A stretch of DNA of 64,000 bases from Glandiceps talaboti (Eukaryota; Hemichordata; Enteropneusta; Spengelidae), in assembly GCF_964340395.1 (NCBI RefSeq), contig NC_135557.1, positions 502,501 to 566,500 on the forward strand, given 5' to 3'. The notes under the pieces are model-generated. The model saw only the letters and a program-made list of their open reading frames with translations, searched no databases and was not told where the DNA came from. The position numbers were made by a program, and so were the translations under genes. Positions 1-12,500 of this stretch are shown here, piece by piece; positions within the stretch are counted from its first letter, which is position 1; each line of letters starts with the position of its first letter.

Positions 1-43
1 GTTGAAGACTTTCACATTTGATATACAAGATTGAATACTTTAT
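1..43 (+). repeat. Left piece of a dispersed repeat split by a transposon
   Basis: This stretch resumes at about 1723-1800. The pair matches two uninterrupted copies in the window: about 32385-32600 (+) and 50190-50440 (-). Shared landmarks are a 'gttgaagactttcac' block before the break and 'cccatgaaca' after it. Coding potential was not recognised. Confidence 0.6.
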
Positions 44-1722
44 GGACCGGTCAGTTTCTCCAGCCTGGGGGGGGGGGGTGGATTCTTAAATTGGGCTGAC
101 AAAAAGTCACTGACCCCCCTATCTGTAAAACCCAAAACAGGCTGACCCTCTATCACTTAATTCTAAAACATGATGACCCCCCCCCCCCCATATATGATAT
201 TCGCATGAGTGACAGGTATTTTTTGATCGTGACTCAGCGTGGACTGCTTGACTGTCTTGCATCTACTTTATAAGATCCCGGGTTAGCACTATCATAATTA
301 TAATTATTGACTACACAGGGTAAATATATTTGAGTTTAATAGCATCTTGACAGTGAAAGGTAGGGGGAAAGCTTGAGAAGGGAATATGTACAGCTGTCAT
401 GGGGGTCCTAGAGGGTCTCCCCCTAGAAGCCCAGGAGGTTTTTAACTCTGAAAAGTCAATTTTGAGACTATTCAGACATTTTTAGAAAATCATTTCCAAG
501 CTTTACAAGACAGCACCAACATGTAAAAAGCAACTACATAAGGTTGAAATATTTTTGAAATATAGTTTGATAGGATCTTGACAGTAAGAGGTAGGGGGGC
601 GATCTTGAGACTGGGATATGTACACCTCATGGGGGCAAGTATCAGAAACTATTCTTTATAACTTACACTAGGGGTTGAAATATGTTCTTAAAAAGTTAAA
701 TGGCATCATTATATACATGTAGTAAAGGACAGCACATCTAATGGTAGTATCATTGGTAGGGGAGATTTGGAGATTAAGGCAATTTTAGACTATCTTGGCA
801 AACATTTCACATCTTGAAAAGACAATATCATCTCAAATTAGAATAGGGTGAAAATATTTAAGAAAAGTTTATTACCATTATGACAGTAAAAAGGTTGCTG
901 GTGCATCTGATTGTTGGTTGAATGCATGAGTGACCTCTGGGGTGAGGAAGTCCTTGGGGTTTTCCCCTTGACAGATATAGAGTTTTTTTATTGAGATACT
1001 AAGGCAATGTTTAGGTTATTCATAACCTTTGAGGTAATATTTTCAAGCTTCGAAAAGCTAACCTAAATGGACGTTTTAAATGAGTTTCCTATATCACATA
1101 AAATAGACATGTAACATTAGTATAGGGGCATTAATATATGTATAATAAAGTCACCGGTATGTTAGAGAACTTTAGGTGGTCATACCTAGTGTATAATAGA
1201 AACTGGAATCTGATGAGATGTGGTGATTTGTAGTGTCAATAAAATGACGAGTAGAACAATTTAGATTAACTTCATTTATAAACTAGCTATGAAAATTGCC
1301 ATTACGAAACCTTCAAGTCACAAGTTCACTTTTGCCCCAAACTGCAATATAAGTGAAGCATTGGTTGTGAAACAGTCAAGCATTTACATGACATGTTCTG
1401 TAACTAGTGTGGTAGCTAGGTAATACTTGTATATGTATATGTATATGTATAGTTATGTTTGAACTAATAAGTAATATTAAAGAATTCATGTAAGAAACAG
1501 GGACAAGAACAAATATTGACATTTACCACATTTCAGACAAGGCTATATGCCATTTTAGAAAGGATTTTTTTCTTCCATCACAATTTAAAACACAATGACC
1601 CCCCCTATCCACAATTTTCAAAACAGAATGACCCCCCTACTGCCAATTTCAAAAACAGGGTGACCCACCCCTACCAATCCACCGGACCCCCCCCCCCCCA
1701 GGCCGAAGAAACTGACCGGTCC
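44..1722. mobile_element. Non-autonomous DNA transposon-like element with terminal inverted repeats
   Basis: The left end 'ggaccggtcagtttct' (44-59) is mirrored by 'gaaactgaccggtcc' (1708-1722). A G-run on the left pairs with a C-run on the right, so the inverted repeat covers about 35-40 bp. Flanks give a possible short target duplication (TTAT, or TTTAT/CTTAT with one mismatch). The interior has no convincing ORF. It holds several diverged direct copies of a roughly 230-bp segment (around 340, 575 and later) and several 'tgacccccct' motifs near both ends. The superfamily was not identified. Two empty-site paralogues in the window support insertion. Confidence 0.6.
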
Positions 1723-1989
1723 CTTATTCCTTATCCCATGAACATCAGACTCACTTTTAGTACACTTGCTGTTGAATAGGCAAGACTGTATACCAACTTG
1801 GACCAATTCAAATAGTAATAGCTGTGACTTCAGAAATTGTCCTTATCTCACTTTCATGATGTAATTGCAATGATTGCATGACGATATCGTTCACTGTAAC
1901 ACAGCTGACTGAAGACCACCTTGGCTTTGAAACTACTTTTAAAAGGAAGTGGAGTCCTGTAGTTTTGAAAACAGTGCATACATTTTGCG

Positions 1990-2640
1990 AATGAAATATA
2001 TCTATGAATCCCACCATCTAACTCATTCACAAGTCTACCGCCCACGAAAAGACAATAAAATCTATCTATGAATTCCACCAATTAACTCATTGATATGTCT
2101 ACCGCCCACAAAAAGACAATGCAATCTATCTATGAATTCCACCAACTAACTCATTCACATGTCTACCGCCCACAAAAAAGACAATGAAATCTATCTATGA
2201 ATTCCACCAACTAACTCATTCACATGTCTACCGCCCACAAAAAGACAATGAAATCTATCTATGAATTCCACCAACTAACTCATTCACATGTCTACCGCCC
2301 ACAAAAAAGACAATGAAATCTATCTATGAATTCCACCAACTAACTCATTCACATGTCTACCGCCCACAAAAAGACAATGAAATCTATCTATGAATTCCAC
2401 CAACTAACTCATTCACCTGTCTACCGCCCACAAAAAAGACAATGAAATCTATCTATGAATTCCACCAACTAACTCATTCACATGTCTACCGCCCACAAAA
2501 AAGACAATGAAATCTATCTATGAATTCCACCAACTAACTCATTCACATGTCTACTGCCCACAAAACGACAATGAAATCTATGAATTCCACCAAATAACTC
2601 ATTCATATGTCTACCTCCCACAAAAAGACAATGTTGTGGC
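1990..2640. repeat. 64-bp tandem array, about 10 copies
   Basis: Regular recurrence of 'ctatgaattccacca' and 'tctaccgcccacaaaa' with a 64-65 bp spacing; copies differ by single substitutions and by an A-run of 5 or 6. First and last copies are the most diverged. The short frames across it are by-products of the repeat. Confidence 0.9.
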
Positions 2641-3734
2641 AGCAGTGAGGTCATTACCATTGACTTGTCTCTATTCATGTCTAATATCATTGAAACCCAG
2701 CTTTTGAAATATTTGAATGAGGGCGTGGGGTGAGACAGTCATGTTTTAGAGAAAGGAAATTGCCCATTGTACAATGCAAACCGAAAGTGGAGAATATAGC
2801 GCCCTCTAGTATTAAATACTGGTATATGGGGGAATAACATACACTATGGCATACCAAACACTGCATGTCCCTTGCAAGTTGGTGCTCCAGTAAATGGTTG
2901 GGAATGCAGGTCTACCCATCAATATTGCTGTATAGTTTTGGTTTGGGTTGTAATATAGAAACAAAATGTAAATTCCAGCATCCAATTTTTTATTTATTCA
3001 AGGAGAGATATTGACAATATGCAGCTTGGAATTTTAGTATATGAGTATTTTAGTATCTGTCATCAGTCGCTTGATTCTTTGGCAAATAATTATATGTTTG
3101 TGTTTTTAGATTGTTAAATGTATTTTGTCCAAATTTCTTCTTTTTTTGTGAGCTATGGACAAAACATTATGACTTAGTTATTTTACATGTTTGGCATGAT
3201 TATTTTCTGATTCCAGAATGCATCAAAAGTGTCATGATTCTGTATTGTTTATTTAATAAAAAGATCTACCATGAACACGAAAAATGTACAATTGAATTTT
3301 AAAAATATCTAACTGAAGACCAACTATGTAATTATGTATCATGATTGGCATTTTTGAAAATGAAAGTGACTCTAGAATTGATTGCACAATAGACTTTTTG
3401 GCATGATTGAAAGCCCAAAACATCTATCGCACAGACCAGTATTGACAGATGTAGCTGGTCTAGAAATGGCTGCAGGATAGAATTAGATAAAATTATTTTG
3501 GATAAATAGTCTTCTAAAACTCGTGCTGAAAAAATGTCCTGAACAACCTATGTCCGACCACTAACTTTCTTGTAATGTAGGTGTTTGACAGAAGAAAGCG
3601 TTTTTCACAGTTGTTTCCATATGTACCATGTCGAATATTTTTCTGTGCATATGACTTTATTGTAATTTATCACAGTCAGGTTACAAAAAAAATACCGCCA
3701 ATGGCGTTGTAGCACAACTGTACAGTTTTTAAAA
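2641..3734. other. Unannotated stretch
   Basis: AT-rich sequence with only short frames and no recognisable coding, RNA or repeat signature on either strand. Near the right end (about 3690-3725) a 'gttgtagcacaac' motif recurs at about 6735, linking it to the dispersed repeat family of 6.7-7.0 kb. Confidence 0.5.
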
Positions 3735-4423
3735 ATGTTTATCCATATGGTAGTCCATACTAACAATAAGTGTTCATTTGGTGAATGACTATCCAGTTGC
3801 CTATCCAACCATGTTGCTATCTTTACGATATATGCTATCATTTGGCTGTTGCTATGGACGTGGTCTTGTTGCTAGGCATATTTACATACATTTTTTGAAT
3901 GTTTATTCAATGGTCTATTAATCCCCATTGTTATCTTTGCAATATGTGATCATTTGGCTGTTGCTATGGGCGTGGTCTTGTTGCTAGGCACACTTGCATA
4001 CATTGTTTGAATGTTTATTCATTTGTCTTTCTATTCCTGTTGTTATCTTTGCAATCTATGTGATTATTTGGCTGTTGCTATGGGCGTGGTCTTGTTGCTA
4101 GGCATATTTACATAAATTTTTTGAATGTTTATTCAATTGTCTATTAATCCCCTTTGCTGTCTTTGCAATATATGTGATCATTTGGCTGTTGCTATGGGCG
4201 TGGTCTTGTTGCTAGGCATATTTGCATACATTTTTTGAATGTTTATTCATTTGTCTTTCTATTCCTGTTGTTATCTTTGCAATCTATGTGATTATTTGGT
4301 TGTTGCTATGGGCGTGGTCTTGTTGCTAGGCATATTTACATAAATTTTTTGAATGTTTATTCAATTGTCTATTAATCCCCTTTGTTATCTTTGCAATATA
4401 TGTGATCATTTGGCTGTTGCTAA
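3735..4423. repeat. About 113-bp tandem array, six copies
   Basis: The landmark 'gctgttgctatgggcgtgg' recurs at roughly 3845, 3957, 4071, 4185, 4299 and, truncated, 4412, a period of 112-114 bp. Related single copies of the same motif lie at about 6757, 6871 and 6977, so the unit is also dispersed. The array stops abruptly at a CA microsatellite. Confidence 0.85.
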
Positions 4424-4424
4424 A

Positions 4425-4468
4425 TGCACACACACACACACACACACATCCACACACACACACACACA
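4425..4468. repeat. (CA)n microsatellite
   Basis: Near-perfect CA dinucleotide run with one 'tc' interruption, directly after the last 113-bp unit. Confidence 0.95.
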
Positions 4469-4949
4469 GAGACAGACGTGGTAAACCAGGAAGCTTACAA
4501 ATGGATACATGCTGCTGTTCTACACTGAGAAAAAGACTCTGTTTTCAGGGGTTTCAAGTGTTTGTATTGATATTTTCATTGAATCTGAAGATTATTACAT
4601 CAAAGCAAGGAGGTGAGCTCTTAAAATACACATCATCTGTAAGCTTTATTGCAAAAATATAGTCATGATCATCTGCTCACTTCACACCTTTCACGCATGT
4701 ATACTATTTGGAGCAGATGATGTGTCTGTCAATCTCGATCAAAACAAGAATACATACGCTTTACCCAGGGACGAAGTAGGGCAATGATACCTTATCACTT
4801 CACTGTATTAAAGTTGTTCAACAGTTATGATACGCACCAAGAAGTATGTAAACTTTCTGATGGATAATAGAAATGTTATGCAGGTTTCAATTTCGTTTAT
4901 TATTTGCCGTGGAAACGAGTGTGCATATTCTGGGTATGTAGGGGATCAT

Positions 4950-5773
4950 GAAAGCCAAGTGCAGTTGAGGATGGCAAGCTTTCCTGACATTTGAACAATG
5001 TTTTTGACAATAACTTTCACTGGGACTTGAAAAATCACAGATATAGAGCTAAATTTCTTGCATAAATCATGAAATTGCAAGACTACCCTTATGGAAGGCA
5101 TTCATGTTAAATCTGGTTAAGATATAGCCTCTTACCTAAATTAATTAATTATGTAAATTATTCATATAAGCTTTAAGCTAAATCAACAAACCTTATTGGA
5201 CATATGCGCTTTGTTATGGTTAACGTGGAGTCATGATGAGTGAATGGTTAGCGTGACTGGCTTGGAATCTACAGGTTGCAGGTTCGAGCCCTGTCGCTGC
5301 CTGCTGTTTGTTTCTGAGTGACTAAAGTCCTTGGGCAAGATTTGAACCACGACTGTGCCTCAGTCAACCCAGCTGTATAACTGGGGACCTGGTAGGATGT
5401 AGGTTGCAATGTGCTTAAATGGCTGCAATGGATTGTATGCTCCCGGGAAGTTGAGGAAGACTAAAAATTGTGCCGTTGTGCCGTTCTGATCCGAGCCAGG
5501 GGTAATAATTGTAAAGTGCTATGAGCACGGAGTGGGAAAGCGCTATATAAGAACCCAACATTAACGTATGGACCGAATTACATTGAATTTGAAGTATGCA
5601 TTCCAATGATATAGCCCAATTACACAAAACCATTAATTATGCAAATAACTAATTAATGTTCATTGGTTGTTTACCAAAATGTAACCAGTTCTTGCCATGA
5701 GCATATGGAAGATGTGAAGCAAACATCATTATAACTGAGCAAGCTGTTTTTAAGAAAATGATGACACTGACAG
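4950..5773 (+). repeat. Dispersed repeat carrying a nested SINE
   Basis: Sequence on both sides of the SINE matches 34030-34665. Shared blocks include 'attgaatttgaag', the run of 'aaaaccattaatta', 'accagttcttg' and 'gtttttgagaaaatg', ending in a CA/GACA microsatellite as in the 34-kb copy. The stretch 4469-4949 to its left shows nothing recognisable. Confidence 0.6.
5220..5577 (+). mobile_element. tRNA-derived SINE with 7-bp target duplication
   Basis: Flanked by TTAACGT at 5220-5226 and again at 5571-5577. The 5' head has a box A-like 'tggttagcgtgactgg' (5245-5260) and a box B-like 'ggttcgagccc' (5281-5291) with tRNA-like spacing, consistent with RNA polymerase III promoters. A body of about 270 bp follows, with a 3' end of the 'gtgggaaagcgctatataa' type that I associate with widely shared SINE/LINE tails. 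It is a mobile element, not a working tRNA gene: the cloverleaf is degenerate. Confidence 0.8.
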
Positions 5774-5860
5774 ACAGACAGACACACACACTCACAGAGG
5801 GACAGATGGACAAACAGACAGACACACACACAGAAAGACACACAGCTAGACACACATCGC
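5774..5860. repeat. GACA/CA-rich simple repeat
   Basis: Imperfect mix of 'gaca' and 'ca' units at the 3' end of the dispersed repeat. Beyond it, 5880-6264 shows nothing recognisable. Confidence 0.85.
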
Positions 5861-6264
5861 CATTTCAATACCTCCGCTTATGGGAGATAAAAATGGAAAC
5901 TGGTGGGATCACATTTTAAACAATAGATTGGTTTTGACAGATTTCCCCTGGCCCTCTAAAGGCTCCTTAACTCATTCATAAAACCAAACAGCAACCCACA
6001 AACTAACCCATTCACAAACTCAAACACCAGCCTACTATCTAAGTCAACCATTAGTATTTATTTATTCACATCAACTGTAAATGACAAACCATTGAAATAT
6101 TAAGATGACAAAACATTTTATAGTAATTGTCTATTTTGTTTCTTTACATGTTGCGTTAACACTAAATATCTTGTATATCATAAAGTTGATTACAATTTGA
6201 ACCCTGCCAAGGAAATCAACACATGAAAAAAGAGAACCAAGTCCTGAGTTTAGTATACATCATT

Positions 6265-6655
6265 TGAAAAATATACGATGCTATGTATAGTATGATTCTT
6301 TATTTGGTATACGATGTTATGCAAAGTACGGTCCTTTATTTGGTATACGATGTTATGCATAGTATGGTCCTTTATTTGGTATACGATGTTATGCATAGTA
6401 TGGTCCTTTATTTGGTATACGATGTTATGCATAGTATGGTCCTTTATTTGGCATACGATGCTATGCATGGTATGGGCCTTTATTTGTCATAAGATACTAT
6501 GCATGGTATAGGGCCTTATTGGTATACGATGCTATGCATGGTATGGGGCCATATTTGGTATAAGATGCCATGCCGGTATGGGGGCCTTATTTGGTATACT
6601 ATGCTATGCATGGTATGGGGCCTTATTTGGCATACATTTTATGGTATGGTATCAG
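6265..6655. repeat. 36-bp tandem array, about 10 copies
   Basis: 'cctttatttggtatacgatg' recurs every 36 bp, with an inner 'atgttatgcatagtatgg'. Copies are most uniform at 6330-6450 and diverge to the right. Because 36 is a multiple of 3, long frames appear on both strands; they are by-products. On the minus strand most copies contain AATAAA, downstream of the NHL gene's stop codon. Confidence 0.9.
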
Positions 6656-7377
6656 ACAGACAGACAGACGCCGGCGATCCCTATAGCACTACTGAATATG
6701 GTATGTTCAGTTGTGCTAAAAATAGCGCAAATGGTGTTGTAGCACAACCGTATTTTGCTGTTGCTCTGGGCGTGGTCGTGTTGCTAGGAATATTTGCATA
6801 CATTTTTTGAATCTTTAGTAACTACCCTTCCCAGTTTTTATCTTTACAATATAAACCATCGTTTACATGTAGCTGTTGCTATGGGTGCGGTCCTTTTGCT
6901 AGGCATATTTGCATACATTTTTCGAATGTGTATTCACTTACCTACCCATCTCTATTGTTATCTTTGTAATATGCTTCATCATTACACTGTTGCTAAGGGT
7001 GTGGTCATGGTTGCTAGGGCCAATTGAGTCAAAATGTTTTCAACAATAACTGCAGAATAATACCTCCAGAAACATCCCTACCAAGTTTGAACCCCATTCC
7101 CCATGCAGTTTCTAGATAATGTTTTTGACCAAAATTGACATTTTAGACCTAATTTGAATATCGCTGATGCGATCATGACTTTATTAATACAGCTTCATCT
7201 AACACATGCCCAGATGCATCACCATTTTTAGTAGTTTTGGAATGATAGATTTTTGACCACACATTTGTAAACTGCATATAACTGATGGAATCATCATGTC
7301 AGGGACATTTTTTTACCCAAATCATACACTGTGGCAAGATCATTTTGATTTGAACAATTTCCCAACTAGACATCCAC

Positions 7378-7414
<37 letters not shown>

Positions 7415-7440
7415 TAGACAGACAGACACTTTGCTATGAC
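6656..7440. repeat. Dispersed repeat tract with GACA runs
   Basis: Starts with 'gacagacagacag' followed by 'gcactactgaatatgg' and 'gttcagttgtgctaaaaat'. A near copy of that combination ends the tract at about 7380-7490 ('tcactactgagcc', 'gttcagttgtactaaaaat'). In between are three single copies of the 113-bp array motif (6757-6980), then a stretch with 'accaagtttgaacccc' typical of old invertebrate interspersed repeats. No gene is supported. Confidence 0.5.
7377..7429. repeat. (GACA)n microsatellite
   Basis: About 13 tetranucleotide units with one 'gata' variant. Confidence 0.95.
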
Positions 7441-7664
7441 TATGTCACTACTGAGCCTAAAAAGTTCAGTTGTACTAAAAATGATTGAAAAGTTATGTTT
7501 GAATATAGATGGGAATACAAGGCTTATTATATTTAGTATCACCAATAGTACAGGTTGGTTGCTGTCAGTATGTAATTTATGTGAATACCACAACTGGAAT
7601 GAGAAAAGGTATAACGTTTTTGTATTCTTGGCTCCCCTCGTATTATTTCGCACAGTAGTACTCC

Positions 7665-7895
7665 ACAAGTGACAATTCCACTCCTTCGGAGTGATGTACA
7701 ACTAACAATTCTACCTATGGGAGAGGGATGAACAGCTAATAATACTACCCCTGGGAGGCATGTACAACTGACAATTCTACCCCTGGGCCGGGAGGCATGT
7801 ACAACTAACTATGCTACCCCTGAGAGGCATGTACAAGTGACAGTCCTATCTCCTGGGAGAGGGATGTACAAATGTGCAATTGACAATTCTACAAA
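7665..7895. repeat. Degenerate tandem array overlapping the NHL gene stop codon
   Basis: About six imperfect units of roughly 35-45 bp built from 'tgacaattctac', 'ccctgggagg' and 'catgtacaactga'. The rightmost 'tgacaattctac' (7881-7892) contains the minus-strand stop codon TAG (7891-7889). The unit therefore spans the end of the coding sequence and continues as direct copies into the 3' untranslated region. Confidence 0.65.
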
Positions 7896-8718
7896 TCAAG
7901 TACTTTGACATCATGGCTGTGATGTTCAGTGACCGCTATGATACATGAACTCAATACAGCCACACTAAGTGGACATTTGACCTGGCCTTGACCTATGTTA
8001 CACACAAATTGACCATCACTAGAATATTTTATTATCTTATCCTGCCAAAAGTCACATACGTAGATGTTGTCTTCGCCATCAACGTCAATGCCAATTGGAG
8101 ACACAACCGACCTGGGCCCAGAAGTACTGAACGTCGATTTGAGCTGCCCTTCTGAATCGTAAACTTGCACTGCCGGATACCCGTTACCAGGCACGATGAC
8201 ATCATCTTGACTGTTGACAGCCAGGGAACATGGATACTGAATCTGCCCCTTGTCACCATTGTAAGTTCCGAATACACCGATATGCTGACCATTGAGTGTA
8301 TACCTTCTAATGCAGGATCTGCCTTGTTGTACATCAGTTACCATGACAACGTCTTGGCTGGTTACTGCAATACCACGTGGATTTATCCCTTCCTTTTGAC
8401 CAAATACTCGTATCACCTGGTCATACTCATTGCATACTACAATTTGGCTATTTCCAACGTCAGTTATGACGTATTTCCCATCACGTGTTTCTGCTATATC
8501 GTATGGCATGAATGGCTTGGCAAACCTGTTGAAATTGGCAATGACACGACAGTGACCATTCCATCCAAGTATTTGTAGGCGATGATTGTCTTTGTCAGCA
8601 ATCACCATTTTCTGAGAGTTGTTAATTATGACACCACATGGGTAACAGAACTGACCAGGTTTACAACCATGTCCGCCTAAAGTCATGGGTAACCTTGCCA
8701 CAATAGACTGCCTACACA
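7889..8718 (-). CDS. Terminal exon of an NHL-repeat (TRIM-NHL-like) protein
   Basis: On the minus strand an acceptor 'tttattacag' ends at 8719 and the frame opens with 2 nt completing a phase-1 codon, running 275 codons to TAG at 7891-7889. The product is a six-bladed NHL beta-propeller. Blades are recognisable by G-I/V-x and D/N-x-I/V-x-V-x-D patterns: YPCGVIINNS...VIADKDNHRLQIL, YDIAE...YVITDVGNSQIVV, PRGIAV...VVMVTD, YPCSLAV...VIVPG, SPIGIDV...IYVCDFWQDKIIKY, CPLSVAV. NHL propellers bind RNA or protein in TRIM2/3/32/71-type ubiquitin ligases. No RING or B-box is in the window, so TRIM membership is inference from the terminal position of the propeller. The opposite-strand frame at 8165-8578 is its shadow. 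Confidence 0.85.
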
Positions 8719-9351
8719 CTGTAATAAACAACATATTACAATAGTAAATTATATACACTTCTATGCCACAATATTAATAACAAGCAGTCATCGGGACCCC
8801 CCCCCCCCCATATGACGCCGGGCACACACACTGACGGACGGACACACGCGCACACGCACAGACTGAACCCAATCTATAAGCCCCCTTTTCCTGACTATGT
8901 CCGACAGGGGCTAAGAACAATTTATTCTTTGATAACTCTATGATTTCCATTCTGGCCAACCAAAGCTGTTATTTTTTCTGTCACACCGCGAAATAACGAA
9001 TGGCGCGTTTTGGACGGTGCCGTAAAAGAGGCCGCGGTTTGCGACGATTATGATTTCTAGCCTGTGATTTCTTGTGTGCTTCCAAAACACATCAACCAAT
9101 CAGAACGGTAGCTGCTTCTTCTGATATCATTATTAAGTGTAGAATATGCTATACCTACAGTACAGTGTTGAATAGCTAAGACAAACGTAAATGTAAGGAG
9201 CTCCATAATTTTGAGGAGATGGAATGGTGCAGGAGGGGGGGGGGAGATCTTCAAAAAATAGGATGATTATTTTGATCCGCTCCCTGTAATCCTGACTACA
9301 GCCTATACAAATAATAAAAAAACTATTGTACACAACTGCAATCCAACTTAC
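8719..9351 (-). other. Last intron of the NHL gene
   Basis: Bounded by the donor GTAAGT (9351-9346) and the acceptor AG (8720-8719). Contains a poly-C tract (about 8797-8808), a CA/GA-rich simple repeat (8822-8860) and a G-run (9234-9243). Of the four introns visible, it is the only one not dominated by tandem arrays or retroelements. Confidence 0.75.
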
Positions 9352-9516
9352 CTTGTACATCTGGAACGAGGTCTATACCTCTGTCACATTGCTTTGGTGA
9401 TACGATCAGATTCCAGGAATCGATCATTCTGTTAAGCTTTCCCTTCAGATGTCCTTGTTTGGGTTGTTTTTCGGAGTTATACGTCACGATTTTATGGTCA
9501 GGCATGACAGGTGCAT
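9352..9516 (-). CDS. Exon 4 of the visible set: phase-1/phase-1 linker exon
   Basis: 165 nt between acceptor 'cattaccag' and donor CAAG|GTAAGT. It enters with 2 nt of a split codon and leaves with 1 nt, so it is symmetric (phase 1-1) and joins the NHL exon in frame. It codes about 55 residues, including KLNRMIDSWNLIVS and ending DLVPDVQ. The Trp and the W-N-x-(M/I)-V pattern align with exons 1 and 3 (W-N-G-M-V, W-N-T-M-V), while the Trp seven residues upstream is Leu here. No known domain was recognised. Splicing is predicted from consensus and phase only. Confidence 0.7.
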
Positions 9517-9544
9517 CTGGTAATGTATAATTATATCAAAGATT

Positions 9545-12500
9545 ATTTCACTTTATATGTACGTTACTTTAAGATTATATGTACATTACTTTAAAGATGT
9601 AAGTACGTTACTCTAAGATTATTTGAACATTACTCTAAGATTGTACGTGCCTTACTCTAAGACTGTATATACGTCACTCTACGATGTATGTACGTTACTC
9701 TAAGATTCTATGTACGTTACTCTACGATGTATGTACGTTACTCTCCGATGTATGTACGTTACTCTACGATGTATGTACGTTACTCTAAGATTCTATGTAC
9801 ATTACTCTAATATATATGTACGTTACTCTAATATTGTATGTACAATACTCTAATATTGTATGTACGTTACTCTAAGATTTTATGTAGGTTACGCTACAAT
9901 TCTATGTACGTTTCTCTAAGAATCTATAAACGTTACTCTAAAATTGTGTGTACCATACTCTAAAATGTATGTACGTTACTCTAAAATTGTGTGTACCATA
10001 CTCTAAAATGTATGTACGTTACTCTAAAATTGTGTGTACCATACTCTAAAATCTATAAACGTTACTCTAAGATTGCATGTACCATACTCTAAAATGCATG
10101 TACGTTACTCTAAGATTGTATGCATGTTACTCTAAGGTTCTGTATACATTGCTCTAAGATTGTATGTACATTACTCAAAGATTGTATGTACATTATTCTA
10201 AGATTTTATGCACGTTAACTCTACGATTCTATGTATGTTACTCTAAGATGTGTGTATGTTACTCTAAGATGTATATACGTTACTCTTACATTGCACGTAC
10301 GTTACTCTAAGATTGTATGTACGATACTCTAAGATTATATGTACGATTGTATGTACGATACTCTAAGATTGTATGTACGATTGTATGTACGTTACTCTAA
10401 GATTGTATGTACGTTACTCTAAGATTGTATGTACGTTACTCTATGATGTATGTACGATACTCTAAGATTGTATGTACGATTGTATGTACGATACTCTAAG
10501 ATTGTATGTATGTTACTCTAAGATTGTATGTACGTTACACTATGATGTATGTACGTTACTCTAAGATTGTACGTACGTTACTCTAAGATTGTATGTACGT
10601 TACACTAAGATTGTATGTACGTTACTCTAAGATTGTATGTACGTTACTCTAAGATTGTATGTACGATTGTATGTACGATACTCTAAGATTGTATGTACGT
10701 TACTCTAAGATTGTATGTACGTTACACTATGATGTATGTACGTTACTCTAAGATTGTATGTACGATACTCTAAGATTGTATGTACGATTGTATGTACGAT
10801 ACTCTAAGATTGTATGTACGATACTCTAAGATTGTATGTACGATACTCTAAGATTGTATGTACGTTACTCTAAGATTGTATGTACGTTACTCTATGATGT
10901 ATGTACGATACTCTAAGATTGTATGTACGATTGTATGTACGATACTCTAAGATTGTATGTATGTTACTCTAAGATTGTATGTACGTTACACTATGATGTA
11001 TGTACGTTACTCTAAGATTGTACGTACGTTACTCTAAGATTGTATGTACGTTACACTAAGATTGTATGTACGTTACTCTAAGATTGTATGTACGTTACTC
11101 TAAGATTGTATGTACGATTGTATGTACGATACTCTAAGATTGTATGTACGTTACTCTAAGATTGTATGTACGTTACACTATGATGTATGTACGTTACTCT
11201 AAGATTGTATGTACGATACTCTAAGATTGTATGTACGATTGTATGTACGATACTCTAAGATTGTATGTACGATACTCTAAGATTGTATGTACGATTGTAT
11301 GTACGATACTCTAAGATTATATGTACGATACTCTAAGATTGTATGTACGATTGTATGTACGATACTCTAAGATTGTATGTACGATACTCTAAGATTGTAT
11401 GTACGATTGTATGTACGATACTCTAAGATTGTATGTACGATACTCTAAGATTGTATGTACGATTGTATGTACGATACTCTAAGATTGTATGTACGATACT
11501 CTAAGATTATATGTACGATTGTATGTACTATACTCTAAGATTATATGTACGATTGTATGTACGATACTCTAAGATTGTATGTATGTTACTCTATGATGTA
11601 TGTACGATACTGTAAGATTGTATGTACGATACTCTAAGATTGTATGTACGATTGTATGTACGATACTCTAAGATTGTATGTACGATTGTATGTACGATAC
11701 TGTAAGATTGTATGTACGATACTCTAAGATTGTATGTACGTTACTCTAAGATTGTATGTACGATTGTATGTACGATACTCTAAGATTGTATGTACGATTG
11801 TATGTACGATACTCTAAGATTGTATGTACGATTGTATGTACGATACTCTAAGATTGTATGCACGTTACTCTAAGATTGTATGTACGATACTCTAAGATTG
11901 TATGTACGATTGTATGTACGATACTCTAAGATTGTATGTACGATACTCTAAGATTGTATGTACGATTGTATGTACGATACTCTAAGATTGTATGTACGAT
12001 TGTATGCACGATACTCTAAGATTGTATGTACGATTGTATGTACGATACTCTAAGATTGTATGTACGATACTCTAAGATTGTATGTACGATTGTATGTACG
12101 TTACTCTAAGATTGTATGTACGATTGTATGCACGATACTCTAAGATTGTATGTACGTTACTCTAAGATTGTATGTACGATTGTATGTACGTTACTCTAAG
12201 ATTGTATGTACGATTGTATGCACGATACTCTAAGATTGTATGTACGTTACTCTAAGATTGTATGTACGATTGTATGTACGATACTCTAAGATTGCACGTA
12301 CGTTACTCTAAGATTGTATGCACGATACTCTAAGATTGTATGTACGATACTCTAAGATTGTATGTACGATTGTATGTACGATACTCTAAGATTGCACGTA
12401 CGTTACTCTATGATGTATGTACGATACTCTAAGATTGTATGTACGATTGTATGTACGATACTCTAAGATTGTATGTATGTTACTCTAAGATTGTATGTAC

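Noticed and set aside
5245-5291. Functional tRNA gene
   Set aside because: Box A and B are present but the fold is degenerate and the segment is the head of a SINE flanked by target duplications.
6250-6810. Frames in the 36-bp array on both strands
   Set aside because: Period divisible by 3; repetitive translation, no domain.
8165-8578. 137-codon plus-strand frame
   Set aside because: Lies antisense to the NHL exon, which has clear domain evidence.
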